In this document: piece by piece, positions 34,247 to 43,950 of the stretch
Layout: each line of letters begins with the position of its first letter
Numbering within the stretch: the first letter of the stretch is position 1
Source of the DNA: Streptomyces sp. NRRL F-6676
Lineage (GTDB): Bacteria; Actinomycetota; Actinomycetes; Streptomycetales; Streptomycetaceae
Reading direction: 5' to 3'
DNA length: 54,036 nucleotides
Assembly (NCBI RefSeq): GCF_000725625.1
Contig: NZ_JOHS01000043.1
Location: forward strand, 1 to 54,036
The notes under the pieces: model-generated
The model's database searches: none
Told to the model about the DNA's origin: nothing
Seen by the model: only the letters and a program-made list of their open reading frames with translations
Program-made: the position numbers and the translations under genes

Positions 34247-35062
34247 ATGGTCTCGGTCCTCCTGCTGCTCCTGGCCTGGTGCGCCGCCGGCACGGCCTGC
34301 GCGCGGCTCTGCCTCGCCGCGGTCCGCGCGGCCACCGCTGTCGTCACCTCCGCCGGGACCGAGACCGCCGGGACCGAGACCGCCCGGAGCACCGGCGCCG
34401 CCGGCCGGGAGCGGGACGAGCCACGCGAACTCACCCTCTACGAGGCCGCGTTCCTGTCCGGCGGCCCCACCAGGGTCGTCGATCTGACCCTCGTCTCCAT
34501 GGCGCGCGGGCGCCGGCTGCTGCTGGCGCACACGGGCTGGGTGACGGTCGTGGACCCGGAGCCCGAGGACGAGCTGGAACGGTCGGTGCTGGCGGCCATA
34601 GGGCCACAGGGCCAGTCCCGGATCGCCCCGGTGCGCAGGGCGGCCGCCGCCGCGGACGCCGTGCGCGGCCTCGCCGGCCGGCTGACCGCCGCGGGGCTCG
34701 CGGTGCCGGACGGGGACGGGGCGCGGACGACGGTGGCGGGCGCGGTGCGCCAGGTGCGGGCCGCCGCCGCGGCCGTGGTGGCGCTGGGCGCCGTCGCGCT
34801 GCTGATGCCGGAGGACGGCGGCGCGGCCGACTGGCTGGTCGCGCTGTGGTTCGCACTGCCGCTGCTGCTGAGCGTCAGCTGTCTGGCGATCGCCCGGGTG
34901 GAGGCCCATCCGTACACGCGGTGGGCCTCACCGGCCGGTCAGCGGCTGCTCGCCGCGGCCGTGGCCGCCGAGGGGACGGACCAGGAGCTGGCGCTGGTCG
35001 CCGTCCGCGGCACCCGGGCGCTCGGCGAACCGGAACTGAGGGCGGCGTTCACCCACCGGTAG
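34247..35062 (+). CDS. TIGR04222 domain membrane protein
   Basis: 271 residues. An N-terminal membrane helix (VSVLLLLLAWCAAGTACARLC) is followed by the TIGR04222 core LTLYEAAFLSGGPTRVVDLTL, a soluble region, a hydrophobic pair about 165-205 and a short C-terminus ending AAFTHR. Many TIGR04222 proteins carry a Gly/Cys-rich low-complexity tail after this core; this one does not. It lies 114 bp downstream of the DUF692 gene on the same strand, a pairing I recall from other actinobacteria. The function is unknown. ATG 34247 is used, with only a weak GGAT upstream. Confidence 0.82.
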   Translation: MVSVLLLLLAWCAAGTACARLCLAAVRAATAVVTSAGTETAGTETARSTGAAGRERDEPRELTLYEAAFLSGGPTRVVDLTLVSMARGRRLLLAHTGWVTVVDPEPEDELERSVLAAIGPQGQSRIAPVRRAAAAADAVRGLAGRLTAAGLAVPDGDGARTTVAGAVRQVRAAAAAVVALGAVALLMPEDGGAADWLVALWFALPLLLSVSCLAIARVEAHPYTRWASPAGQRLLAAAVAAEGTDQELALVAVRGTRALGEPELRAAFTHR

Positions 35063-35117
35063 CCCCGGCCCCGCGCGTCGCGGGACCCGGGACACGCCGC
35101 CCCCTTGATCCGTGGCC

Positions 35118-35849
35118 TCAGGCCAGTCCCGCCACCAGCTCCGCGACATCCTTCCGGCGGCCCGTGAAGAACGGAACCTCCTCGCGCACATGGCGGCGGG
35201 TCTCCGAGCCGCGCAGATGGCGCATGAGGTCGACGATGCGGTGCAGTTCGTCGGCCTCGAAGGCGAGGACCCACTCGTAGTCGCCGAGGGCGAAGGACGC
35301 CACGGTGTTGGCGCGCACGTCCGGGTAGTCGCGGGCCATCCTGCCGTGCTCGGCGAGCAGCCGGCGACGGTCCTCGTCGGCCAGCAGGTACCACTCGTAG
35401 GAGCGCACGAACGGGTAGACGGCGACGTAGTCGCGCGGGGTCTCGTCGGCGAGGAACGCCGGGATGTGCGCGCGGTTGAACTCGGCGGGGCGGTGCAGCG
35501 CCATGTTCGACCACACCGGCTCCAGCGCGCGGCCCAGCTTCGTGCGGCGGAAGAGGTTGTACGCCTCCTGGAGCTGGTCGGCGGTCTCGGCGTGCCACCA
35601 GATCAGGAGGTCGGCGTCGGCGCGCAGGCCGGAGACGTCGTACGTGCCGCGGACGGTCACGTCCTTCGCGGCGAGCTGGTCGAACAGTTCCTGGACCTCG
35701 TCGGCGTACCCGGCGCGGTCCTCGGGGAGCACGTCCTTCAGCTTGAAGACGGACCACAGGGTGTAGCGGATGACCTCGTTGAGGTCCTTGGCCAGCTTGC
35801 CCTTGTTCGGGATGCGGGCGGGCTCGGTGGTGGGTGCGTCGTCACTCAT
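35118..35849 (-). CDS. hemQ: Coproheme decarboxylase HemQ
   Basis: A 243-residue chlorite-dismutase-family protein catalysing the last step of the coproporphyrin-dependent haem pathway, oxidative decarboxylation of coproheme to haem b. Family segments [46 protein letters not shown] (with the Tyr characteristic of HemQ) and [14 protein letters not shown] are present. The ATG at 35849 has AGGAG upstream that overlaps the hemY stop codon region; the genes are 4 bp apart, an evident operon. Confidence 0.96.
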   Translation of the reverse strand: MSDDAPTTEPARIPNKGKLAKDLNEVIRYTLWSVFKLKDVLPEDRAGYADEVQELFDQLAAKDVTVRGTYDVSGLRADADLLIWWHAETADQLQEAYNLFRRTKLGRALEPVWSNMALHRPAEFNRAHIPAFLADETPRDYVAVYPFVRSYEWYLLADEDRRRLLAEHGRMARDYPDVRANTVASFALGDYEWVLAFEADELHRIVDLMRHLRGSETRRHVREEVPFFTGRRKDVAELVAGLA

Positions 35850-35853
35850 GGGG

Positions 35854-37314
35854 CTATTCTCCTGCTCCGGCCTGGGCACTTGGCACCGGGTGCGCGGTGA
35901 GTTCCCGCACTCCTGCGAGAGGGGCGCCGAGCCGCTCCACGGCGGCGTGGGCGCTCGCGACGCACGCCGGGATGCCGACGCCGTCGTACGCCGCTCCGCA
36001 GACCGCGAGGCCGGGCAGGGCGGCGAGGTGCGCGCGGACGCGGGCCACGCGCGCGTGGTGGCCGACCGGGTACTGCGGCAGGCCGTCGTCCCAGCGGGTG
36101 ACCCGGGTGGCGACGGGCTCGGCCGCGAGGCCGGTCGCCGCGCGCAGGTCGCGCCGGGAGAGCTCGACGAGGCCGGTGTCGTCCCGGCCGAGGATCTCCG
36201 TCTCGCCGTACCGCCCCACCGAGGTGCGCAGCACCAGCAGTTCGGGGTCCTCCTCGGCGATCCAGCCCCACTTGCGGGAGGCGAAGGTGGCGGCCTTGAT
36301 CGCGCGGCCGTCGACCGGGGGCACCAGGAAGCCGCTGCCCTCGGGCAGTGCGGCGTCCCGGCGGCGGTAGGCGAGGGTGATCAGCGCCATGGAGGCGTAC
36401 TCGACGCCGGACAGCTCGGCCGCGGCGGCGGGCGCCTCGGCGCGCAGCAGCGTGGCGGCGGGCCCGGCGGGCAGGGCCACCACCACGGCGTCGGCGGCCA
36501 GTTCCCGCTCCCCCGCGGTGACCCGCCAGCCGTCGGCGGTGCGGCGCAGCGCGGTGGCGGGGGTGTGGGTGGCGATCTCGCCGCCGCGTGCCCGTACCGA
36601 CTCGGCGACGGCGAGCGGCAGCCGGCCGACCCCGCCCTCGATGCCGGTGAACACCGGGCCGCCCTGCTTGGGTGCGGCGGTCGTACGGTCCTGGATCTCG
36701 CGGACGGCCGCCGTCAGGGAGGTGTGGGTGCGGGCGGCGTCGAAGAGCTGGGGGACGGCGGAGCGCATCGACAGCCGGTACGCGTCGCCCGCGTAGACCC
36801 CGCCGAGCAGCGGTTCCACCAGGCGGTCGACGACCTCGCGGCCGAGACGGGCCGCCACGTACTCCCCGACGGCCACGTCGTCGCCGATCTCCGTGGGCGG
36901 CAGGTCGGCGTCGCGTTCGATGCGGGCGAGGCCCTCCGCGGAGAGGAGCCCGGACAGCGCGGCGGCGGTGCCGGGGACGCCCATGACGTGGCCCTTGGGC
37001 ATGGGGCGCAGGGCGTCGCGGGTCCAGATCGACGCGGAGGCGGTGGCGGGCGGTGTCAGGCGGCCGCCGAGGCCGACCTCGCGGGCGAGGGTGACCGCCT
37101 CGGGGCGGCGGGCCAGTATCGACTCGGCGCCGAGGTCGACCCGGACGCCGGCGATCTCGCCGGGCAGCAGCTTGCCGCCGACCCGGCCCGCGGCCTCCAG
37201 GACCGTCACCCGCGCGCCGCGGTCCAGCAGCCGGTGCGCGGCGGCCAGTCCGGCGATCCCGCCCCCGATGACGACGACATGCCCGGCCTGCGCACGGGCC
37301 TCCTCTGCGCTCAT
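35854..37314 (-). CDS. hemY: Coproporphyrinogen/protoporphyrinogen oxidase HemY (CgoX)
   Basis: A 486-residue FAD enzyme oxidising coproporphyrinogen III to coproporphyrin III in Gram-positive haem synthesis. N-terminal dinucleotide motif [53 protein letters not shown] and C-terminal [19 protein letters not shown] define it. It is the upstream partner of hemQ. hemE of the same pathway lies 9 kb away at 44542-45627. The region upstream (37315-37576) is shared with a divergent lipoprotein gene. Confidence 0.95.
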   Translation of the reverse strand: MSAEEARAQAGHVVVIGGGIAGLAAAHRLLDRGARVTVLEAAGRVGGKLLPGEIAGVRVDLGAESILARRPEAVTLAREVGLGGRLTPPATASASIWTRDALRPMPKGHVMGVPGTAAALSGLLSAEGLARIERDADLPPTEIGDDVAVGEYVAARLGREVVDRLVEPLLGGVYAGDAYRLSMRSAVPQLFDAARTHTSLTAAVREIQDRTTAAPKQGGPVFTGIEGGVGRLPLAVAESVRARGGEIATHTPATALRRTADGWRVTAGERELAADAVVVALPAGPAATLLRAEAPAAAAELSGVEYASMALITLAYRRRDAALPEGSGFLVPPVDGRAIKAATFASRKWGWIAEEDPELLVLRTSVGRYGETEILGRDDTGLVELSRRDLRAATGLAAEPVATRVTRWDDGLPQYPVGHHARVARVRAHLAALPGLAVCGAAYDGVGIPACVASAHAAVERLGAPLAGVRELTAHPVPSAQAGAGE

Positions 37315-37576
37315 GCCTCCACCCTCTCAGACCCCACCGACAACCCGGCCCGGCCCCTCGCCCCGGGGGCCGTTCCGCGCGGGGAAGGGGCCGGCCGGCC
37401 CTCGGCGACCGTGCCGACCGGCCCGGCGACGCGGGGCCGGCCGGCCCTTCTCCCCCGCCCCGGTGTCCGGGCCGAGGCCGGACCGTGATGGGTTCGGTAC
37501 GCCTGTCGGCCAACGTTTGCGGGTGGACGTACGTCGAAGTAGCAACTCGCACGTCGACACTCCGGGGGGCTCCCAG

Positions 37577-38575
37577 ATGCGTACCACCTCACGTTCCGCA
37601 CACCAGCACGCCCGTACCCGCGCCCGGTGCCCTCGCCGGCTGCCGGCGGTCGCGCTGCTGGCCGCCGCGCTCGCGCTGGCCGGCTGCGGTGCCGGCTCCG
37701 GGGACTCGGGCGCGGCCGGCGACAAGGCCGCCGCGTCCGGCGCGGAGGCACAGCGGCAGGGCGCGGCCGGCAGCGGCGCCGCCAAGGGCGACGCGGCGGG
37801 CGCCGGCACCGCCTCCAAGGCGCCGAAGCTCACCGCCGGCAGCATCATCCGCACCGCCTCCCTCACCGTGCGCGTCAAGGACGTGCCCAAGGCGCTCGGC
37901 ACCGCCCGTACGGCCGCCGAGGACGCGGGCGGTTATGTCGGCGACGAGACCACGCGCCGGGACGCCGAGGGCCACGAGCACACCCGTGTCGTGCTGCGCG
38001 TGCCGGCCGGGAAGTACGACGAGGTCCTCGGCGACCTCCAGGGCACGGGCGTCCTGCTCCACCGCACCGCCAAGGCGGAGGACGTCACCGACCAGGTCGT
38101 CGACGTGGACAGCCGGGTGAAGTCGCAGCGCGCCAGCGTCGCCCGGATCCGCGAGCTGATGGACCGGGCGGACAAGCTCGGCGACGTCGTCGCTCTGGAG
38201 GGCGAACTCAGCAGCCGCGAGGCCGATCTGGAGGCGCTCCTCGCCCAGCAGGCCTCCCTGAAGGACCGGGTGGGCCTCGCCACCATCACGCTCTCCCTCA
38301 CCGGGGCCCCGGCGGCGGCGAAGAAGGCGGCCGGGGACGACGGCCCCGGGTTCCTGGACGCGCTCGCCGGCGGCTGGGACGTGTTCCTGACCCTGCTGCG
38401 CTGGATCGCGCTCGCCGTCGGCGCGCTGCTGCCGTTCGCCGCGGTGATCGCCCTGGGGGCGCTGGTCTGGACGCGGCTCGTCCGCCCACGCCTCCCCCGC
38501 CGCCCCGCCCCGGTGGCGGCCACCTCCCCGGGCACCTTGCCGACGGCGCCGCCCGCCCCGGCCGACGGCGACTGA
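37577..38575 (+). CDS. DUF4349 lipoprotein
   Basis: 332 residues with a lipobox (LALAGC), a Gly/Ala-rich linker and a DUF4349 domain starting IIRTASLTVRVKDVPKAL. A predicted coiled coil spans the SRVKSQRASVARIRELMDRA to LEALLAQQASLKDR section. A single membrane helix near the C-terminus (LLRWIALAVGALLPFAAVIA) precedes a basic Pro-rich tail. Such proteins sit at the cell envelope with unknown function. The ATG at 37577 follows GGGGGG by 6 nt; other upstream in-frame codons are not supported. Confidence 0.9.
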   Translation: MRTTSRSAHQHARTRARCPRRLPAVALLAAALALAGCGAGSGDSGAAGDKAAASGAEAQRQGAAGSGAAKGDAAGAGTASKAPKLTAGSIIRTASLTVRVKDVPKALGTARTAAEDAGGYVGDETTRRDAEGHEHTRVVLRVPAGKYDEVLGDLQGTGVLLHRTAKAEDVTDQVVDVDSRVKSQRASVARIRELMDRADKLGDVVALEGELSSREADLEALLAQQASLKDRVGLATITLSLTGAPAAAKKAAGDDGPGFLDALAGGWDVFLTLLRWIALAVGALLPFAAVIALGALVWTRLVRPRLPRRPAPVAATSPGTLPTAPPAPADGD

Positions 38576-38651
38576 CACGCGCGGATCCCACGGGGAGTCG
38601 ACCGTCCGGCCCGCCGCACGGTCGGCTCCCCCGCCCCCGTAGCGTGTCCGC

Positions 38652-40061
38652 ATGAGCATGAGTGGCACGCGCCCGGACAGGGGCGGCGGGGAACGACTGG
38701 TCGTGATCGGCGGCGACGCGGCGGGCATGTCCGCCGCGTCGCAGGCGCGCCGCCTGCGGGACCGGGACCGCCTGGAGATCGTGGCGTTCGAGCGCGGCCA
38801 CTTCACCTCCTTCTCGGCCTGCGGGATCCCGTACTGGGTCGGCGGCGACGTCACCGACCGGGACGACCTGATCGCCCGCACTCCCGAGGAGCACCGGGCC
38901 CGCGGCATCGATCTGCGGATGCGCACCGAGGTCACGGAGATCGACGTCGCGGGCGGCAGGGTCCGCGCCCGGGACGCGGACTCCGGGGCCGAGTCCTGGA
39001 CGTCGTACGACAAGCTGGTGATCACCACGGGCGCCCGCCCCGTCCGCCCCGAGCTGCCCGGCATCGACGCCCCCGGGGTGCACGGCGTGCAGACCCTGGA
39101 CGACGGCCAGGCCCTCCTCGACACGCTCGCGGCGACGGAGGGCCGCCGCGCGGTGGTGGTCGGCGCCGGGTACATCGGCGTGGAGATGGCGGAGGCGCTC
39201 ATCAACCGCGGCTACGAGGTGACCGTCCTCAACCGGGGCGCGGAGCCGATGGCCACGCTCGACCCCGACATGGGCCGCATGGTGCACGACGCCATGGCGG
39301 GCATGGGCATCACCATGGTGAACGACGCCGAGGTCACCGAGGTGCTGACCGGTGCCGACGGGCGGGCGCGGGCCGTGGTGGCCGGGGGCACGGAGTACCC
39401 GGCGGACGTCGTGGTGCTGGGCATCGGCGTGCGCCCCGAGACGGCGCTCGCGCGGGCGGCCGGGCTGCCGCTGGGCGCGCACGGCGGGCTGCTCACCGAC
39501 CTCGCGATGCGGGTGCGCGGCCACGAGAACATCTGGGCGGGCGGCGACTGCGTCGAGGTCCTCGACCTGGTCTCGGGCAGCGAGCGGCACATCGCGCTGG
39601 GCACCCACGCCAACAAGCAGGGCCAGGTCATCGGCACCAACGCGGGCGGCGGCTACGCCACGTTCCCGGGGGTCGTCGGCACGGCCGTGAGCAAGGTCTG
39701 CGCGCTGGAGATCGCCCGCACCGGGCTGCGGGAGAAGGACGCGCGGCGGGCGGGGCTGCAATACGTGACGGTCACCATCGAGTCGTCCAGCCGCGCGGGC
39801 TACTACCCGGGCGCGGCCCCCATGACGGTGAAGATGCTCGCCGAGCGCCGCACGGGCCGGCTCCTCGGCACGCAGATCGTCGGCCGCGAGGGGGCCGCGA
39901 AGCGGGTGGACGTCGCCGCGGTCGCCCTCACCGCGGGCATGACGGTCGAACAGATGACGGCGCTGGATCTGGGCTACGCCCCACCGTTCTCCCCGGTCTG
40001 GGACCCGGTCCTCGTCGCAGCCCGCAAGGCAACGACGGCGGTGCGGGCGCGGGGCGCCTGA
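38652..40061 (+). CDS. CoA-disulfide-reductase-like NAD(P)/FAD oxidoreductase
   Basis: A 469-residue two-dinucleotide-binding flavoprotein. FAD motif VVIGGDAAGMSAAS, a single active-site Cys57 in FSACGIPYWVGGD, NAD(P) motif AVVVGAGYIGVEMAEAL and the IWAGGDCVEV FAD-closing motif are all present. The single Cys is diagnostic of the CoA-disulfide reductase/NADH oxidase/polysulfide reductase group rather than the CxxxxC disulfide reductases. The C-terminal dimerisation domain is complete. The exact disulfide substrate is unknown; Streptomyces use mycothiol as the main thiol. Confidence 0.92.
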   Translation: MSMSGTRPDRGGGERLVVIGGDAAGMSAASQARRLRDRDRLEIVAFERGHFTSFSACGIPYWVGGDVTDRDDLIARTPEEHRARGIDLRMRTEVTEIDVAGGRVRARDADSGAESWTSYDKLVITTGARPVRPELPGIDAPGVHGVQTLDDGQALLDTLAATEGRRAVVVGAGYIGVEMAEALINRGYEVTVLNRGAEPMATLDPDMGRMVHDAMAGMGITMVNDAEVTEVLTGADGRARAVVAGGTEYPADVVVLGIGVRPETALARAAGLPLGAHGGLLTDLAMRVRGHENIWAGGDCVEVLDLVSGSERHIALGTHANKQGQVIGTNAGGGYATFPGVVGTAVSKVCALEIARTGLREKDARRAGLQYVTVTIESSSRAGYYPGAAPMTVKMLAERRTGRLLGTQIVGREGAAKRVDVAAVALTAGMTVEQMTALDLGYAPPFSPVWDPVLVAARKATTAVRARGA

Positions 40062-40101
40062 GAACTCGGGGGGCGTGCGCGCCCCCGAGCTGTAAGGCGC
40101 C

Positions 40102-40425
40102 CTACGCGGACTCCCCGCTCCCCCGCACCGGCTCCGCCGGCGGCCTCGGCGGCAGCGAGGACACGGACCCGGAGGAGACGGACGCCGCGGAGGCGGAAGA
40201 CGCGGCCGGTGCCGCCGTCGCCCGTGCGTGCGCCGCCCCCCGCACCGACCGCAACCGATGACTGACCGCCTCGTCCAACGTCACCGGCCGCTGCATCTGC
40301 GCGGCGAGCCGCCCCGCCTCCTGGCCGAGCCGGGCGACGTCCTCCCACGGCAGACGCAGTACGAGCGCGATCTCCGCCTCGCCGTCGGGCAGGGCGTGCA
40401 TCGCGGGGATGGCTCGGTCGTTCAT
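40102..40425 (-). CDS. Conserved hypothetical protein
   Basis: A 107-residue protein. The N-terminal half is ordered (AEIALVLRLPWEDVARLGQE, then a MQRPVTLDEAVSHRLRS helix); the rest is a Ser/Ala/Pro-rich tail. No recognised domain. GAGGA lies 8 nt before the ATG. It is convergent with the flavoprotein gene and divergent from the rhomboid gene. Confidence 0.75.
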   Translation of the reverse strand: MNDRAIPAMHALPDGEAEIALVLRLPWEDVARLGQEAGRLAAQMQRPVTLDEAVSHRLRSVRGAAHARATAAPAASSASAASVSSGSVSSLPPRPPAEPVRGSGESA

Positions 40426-40527
40426 CGTTCGTTCCTCACGTCGTCCCTGGACGGTCGAGGAGTCATACGCACGGGCGTACGGCCGCGTTCACCGGTTCGC
40501 CGGGGCCGTCCCGGGCAGTACTTCCTT

Positions 40528-41367
40528 GTGGTGATCCCCGTCCATGACGTCAACCCGGCGCGCCGCACGCCCTACGTGACGTATGCGCTCATCGCGGCCG
40601 ACTTCCTGGTGTTCCTGCTCACCCCCGGTCTGTCGGGCGCGGTGGCCGGACAGAGCGACGTGGCGCAGCTGTGCCATCTACAGGCGTTCCTGGACCACTA
40701 CGCGGCGGTGCCCAGAGAGCTGATCCACCACCAGATGCCGCATCTCGTGCCGACGGGCGAGGTGGCCGGGGGGCCGCACGGCACGGCGTGTCTGGCGGCG
40801 CCGCCGGACTACGACAAGTCGCCGCCGCTGTCGGTGTTCACGGCGATGTTCCTGCACAGCAGCTGGCTGCACCTGCTGGGCAACATGCTGTTCCTGTACA
40901 TCTTCGGCAACAACGTCGAGGACCGGCTGGGCCATCTGCGCTACCTGCTGTTCTACGGCGTGTGCGGCTACGCTTCCGCGTACGGGTTCGCGCTCACGGA
41001 CCCCTCGTCCACCACCCCCCTGATCGGGGCCTCCGGGGCGATCGCCGGCGTCCTCGGCGCCTACCTGGTGCTGTACCCGCGCGCCCGCGTCTGGGTCCTC
41101 GTTCCCTTCCTGATCTTCCTGCCGCTGCGCCTGCCCGCCTGGATCGTCCTGGGCCTGTGGTTCGTCCTCCAGGCCTTCTACTCCGCCGGCCGGGGCGTCT
41201 CCGACGCCGGCGCCGTGGCCTACGTGGCCCACGTGGTCGGGTTCGCGGTCGGCATGCTTCTCGCCTGGCCGCTCAGACGCGGCACTCCCCCACCGCCGGA
41301 GCCGCGCGGCATCCTCTTCGGCCGCCGGGCCCGACGAGCTCCGCGGGGGCCGGCCGCACAGGCGTGA
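40528..41367 (+). CDS. Rhomboid-family intramembrane serine protease
   Basis: About 279 residues with six or more membrane helices. The HLLGNMLFLYIFGNNVED helix, the GASGAIAGVLGAY motif with nucleophile Ser, and AYVAHVVGFAVGM with the catalytic His are all present. A loop of about 85 residues follows the first helix. Rhomboids cleave membrane-anchored proteins within the bilayer; the substrates here are unknown. GTG 40528 and 40531 are adjacent in-frame options with no clear Shine-Dalgarno. Confidence 0.93.
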   Translation: MVIPVHDVNPARRTPYVTYALIAADFLVFLLTPGLSGAVAGQSDVAQLCHLQAFLDHYAAVPRELIHHQMPHLVPTGEVAGGPHGTACLAAPPDYDKSPPLSVFTAMFLHSSWLHLLGNMLFLYIFGNNVEDRLGHLRYLLFYGVCGYASAYGFALTDPSSTTPLIGASGAIAGVLGAYLVLYPRARVWVLVPFLIFLPLRLPAWIVLGLWFVLQAFYSAGRGVSDAGAVAYVAHVVGFAVGMLLAWPLRRGTPPPPEPRGILFGRRARRAPRGPAAQA

Positions 41368-41457
41368 GGCCCCCGTCCCGCCACCGGGCCGCCGCCTGCC
41401 ACGTCCTTCACCAGCGGGTGCCTTACGCACTCTGAAGTGCCCTCTTCTCATTGGAGA

Positions 41458-41487
41458 GTTACTTTCCGAATATGGTGCAAGGCGCTG
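41458..41487 (+). promoter_or_regulatory. HxlR-type operator candidate before the aldo/keto reductase
   Basis: This 30-nt segment, beginning GTTACTTTCC and ending TGCAAGGCGCTG (41476-41487), matches 22 of 30 positions with 44456-44485 upstream of the HxlR gene. It is 37 bp before the reductase ATG. Sharing by regulator and neighbour suggests a regulator binding site. Confidence 0.7.
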
Positions 41488-41524
41488 TCAGGCACCTCTG
41501 ACGCCCGATTCGAAAGGCAGAGTC

Positions 41525-42397
41525 ATGAGTACGTTCCCCGCCTCGCTTCCCGGTGGCACCTGGGCCTTGGGCGACCTGTCCGTCACCCGGTTCGGCTACG
41601 GCGCCATGCAGCTCGCCGGCCCCTGGGTCATGGGCCCGCCGGCTGATCACGACGGCGCACTCGCCGTCCTGCGCGAGGCGGTCGCCCTCGGCATCACCCA
41701 CATCGACACCGCCGACGCCTACGGGCCGCACGTCACCAACCGGCTGATCCGTGAAGCGCTGCACCCGTACCCGGATTCGCTGCACATCGTGACAAAGGTC
41801 GGCGCGAACCGTGACGAGCAGGGAGGCTGGCCTCCGGCCCGCAAGCCCGACGACCTGCGCCGGGCCGTCGAGCACAACCTGGAGAACCTCGGGGTCGAGA
41901 CGCTGGACCTGGTCAACCTCCGGCTCGGCGACGCCGAGGGGCCCCAGCCCGGTTCGCTCGCCGAGGCGTTCGAGACGCTCGTCGAGCTCCAGCGGCAGGG
42001 AGTGATCCGGCATCTCGGCGTGAGCAACGCCACGGCGGAACAGGTCGCCGAGGCGCGTTCGATCGCGCCGATCGTGTGCGTGCAGAACATGTACAACCTC
42101 GCCCACCGCCAGGACGACGAGCTGATCGATGAGCTCGCCGAGCAGGGCATCGCCTATGTGCCCTTCTTCCCGCTCGGCGGCTTCACCCCGTTGCAGTCCT
42201 CCGCGCTCACCGCCGTCGCCGACCGGTTGAAGTCCACGCCGATGTCGGTCGCCCTGGCCTGGCTGCTGCGACGGTCACCGAACATCCTGCTGATCCCCGG
42301 TACCTCGTCGGTGGCGCACCTGCGCGAGAACGTCGCGGGCGCGGCTCTCCCGCTCTCCGACGAGGACGTCGCCGAGCTGGACCGGATCGGCCGCTGA
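41525..42397 (+). CDS. Aldo/keto reductase
   Basis: A 290-residue (alpha/beta)8 NADPH oxidoreductase. It has the catalytic Asp/Tyr in HIDTADAYGPHVTN, Lys in HIVTKVG, the GVSNATAEQ strand, a YNLAHRQDD segment and the C-terminal LLIPGTSSVAHLREN cofactor site. The usual catalytic His position reads Arg (DLVNLRLG), as in the YdbC-like subgroup. It likely reduces reactive aldehydes or pyridoxal-type substrates; this is unproven. It is the first gene of the HxlR-linked segment. GAAAGG precedes the ATG. Confidence 0.93.
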   Translation: MSTFPASLPGGTWALGDLSVTRFGYGAMQLAGPWVMGPPADHDGALAVLREAVALGITHIDTADAYGPHVTNRLIREALHPYPDSLHIVTKVGANRDEQGGWPPARKPDDLRRAVEHNLENLGVETLDLVNLRLGDAEGPQPGSLAEAFETLVELQRQGVIRHLGVSNATAEQVAEARSIAPIVCVQNMYNLAHRQDDELIDELAEQGIAYVPFFPLGGFTPLQSSALTAVADRLKSTPMSVALAWLLRRSPNILLIPGTSSVAHLRENVAGAALPLSDEDVAELDRIGR

Positions 42398-42772
42398 CAA
42401 CGCCGCTCGAGGGTCCTCTCCGTACGGCACGGGGCGGGCCCTCGGACGTTCTCCGGCCGAGTGCGGGAGCGACCGCGGACGACACCGCCTCGCCACGGTC
42501 CCGACCGTCCGGCCGGTGGGGGCCTGACGATCCCGACCGTCCGGCCCCCACCGCACGGCCCGCCCGGCACGGCCTTCCCCGGGACGGCCGTCCGCACCGG
42601 GCCGGGGCGCCACCCATCTCACCGGCTTCCCACTCCCCCGTGCCCGCTGCCCGCTGCTCCGAAGGCACCGGGCCGAACCCGTGGGGGACGTGCGCCACGG
42701 CGCCCGGAAGCCGCCGGCCGGAGCACCGGAGCACACCCTTTCTCCCACTCGCCACAGTCGCAGGAGGATTCC
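42398..42772. other. 375-bp gap with direct repeats and a hairpin
   Basis: CCCGACCGTCCGGCC occurs at 42500-42514 and 42532-42546. GGTGGGGGCC (42515-42524) and GGCCCCCACC (42543-42552) form a 10-bp stem that could terminate the reductase transcript. AGGAGG at 42762-42767 serves the next gene. The rest shows no gene or obvious promoter. Confidence 0.6.
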
Positions 42773-43822
42773 GTGGCCCTTGCCACACTCCGAAGTCGCG
42801 CGGTCCGTCGCGCGGCCCTCGCCCTCGTGCCCGTTTCCGTCGTCGCTGCCGGCATCCTTCCCGCACCGGGTCAGGCCGCCGCGACCAACGAGTCCCGGCC
42901 CTTCGAACGCCACACGATCACCCAGCACGTCTCGCTCACGGCCGGCGGCCGGGCCGACCAGACGCTGAGCGCGGTGGTCCACGAGCCGAGAGGTCGACCC
43001 GCCCGCGGCATCCAGGTCATGATTCCCGGCGTCACCTACGACCACAGCTACTTCGACCTGAGAACGAGCCGCGGCTGGGTCTCGCAGGCCCGCCGGGCGG
43101 CCGGGGACGGCTGGATCACGGTCGCCGTCGACCGTTTGGGAACGGGCAGGTCGAGCCGTCCGCCCGCAGACGACCTCGACAACACGGTCCACGCCCTCAC
43201 CGTGCACGAACTCGTCACCCGTCTCAAGGCCACCTACAAGAAGCTGCCCGTCGTGCTGGTCGGCCACTCCCTGGGCAGCGCCGTCGCGCTCCAGGAAGCG
43301 GCCACCTACAAGGACGTCGACGCGGTCGCGGCGACCGGGTACCTCCACCACTCCGGTGTCGCCGGCGGACTGTTCAGTGCCCTGATCCAGCCGGCGGCCG
43401 AGGACCCCCGGTTCGCCGCGCACCCGGTGCCGTCCGGCTACCTCACCAGCCAGGACGGCCTGCGCCACCTGTTCTACTGGCCCTTCGACGCGGACCTGAG
43501 CACCATCGGGGCCGACGAGGAGACCAAGCAGACCGCCACCCCGGGAGAGGTGGCCGACTTCCAGACGGAGGCGAACAGCGCCGCCTTCGGCAGACGGGTC
43601 GACGTCCCGGTCCTGTCGGTCGTCGGCGAGCACGACACCTTCTTCTTCGACCCCGACCAGCGCGACGAGGCCGTCGCCGCGGAGCCCAGGTCCTACCCCG
43701 CCAGCCCCGACGCCGACGTGGTGACCGTCCGCGACGCGGGGCACGACCTGGCGCTCCAGCGCAACGCCGACACCACCACGCACCTCATCGACCGCTGGCT
43801 CGCCCGCACACTCGGGAAGTGA
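42773..43822 (+). CDS. Secreted alpha/beta hydrolase
   Basis: 349 residues with a signal peptide (basic SRAVRRA, hydrophobic LALVPVSVVAAGILP, then GQAAAT). The hydrolase domain has nucleophile GHSLGSA, an acidic residue in VVGEHDTFFFDP and His in RDAGHDL. It acts outside the cell or at the wall on an unknown ester or amide. The GTG start follows a perfect AGGAGG by 5 nt. It lies between the reductase and the convergent HxlR gene. Confidence 0.92.
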   Translation: MALATLRSRAVRRAALALVPVSVVAAGILPAPGQAAATNESRPFERHTITQHVSLTAGGRADQTLSAVVHEPRGRPARGIQVMIPGVTYDHSYFDLRTSRGWVSQARRAAGDGWITVAVDRLGTGRSSRPPADDLDNTVHALTVHELVTRLKATYKKLPVVLVGHSLGSAVALQEAATYKDVDAVAATGYLHHSGVAGGLFSALIQPAAEDPRFAAHPVPSGYLTSQDGLRHLFYWPFDADLSTIGADEETKQTATPGEVADFQTEANSAAFGRRVDVPVLSVVGEHDTFFFDPDQRDEAVAAEPRSYPASPDADVVTVRDAGHDLALQRNADTTTHLIDRWLARTLGK

Positions 43823-43829
43823 GAGCAGG

Positions 43830-43863
43830 GCGGTCCGGGCGGCTTCGCCGCCGTCCGGACCGC
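43830..43863. terminator. Hairpin after the secreted hydrolase
   Basis: GCGGTCCGG and CCGGACCGC form the base of an imperfect stem closed by GGC/GCC around TTC. It is placed 8 nt after the stop codon and can serve the hydrolase gene. Confidence 0.75.
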
Positions 43864-43950
43864 CGGTCGAGGCGCCGAAGAATCCGGAGTCACACGGGCA
43901 ACGGCGTCGGCCGGGGGCAGCGACGGCACGTTGTCCGGTGCGGTGCTCGC

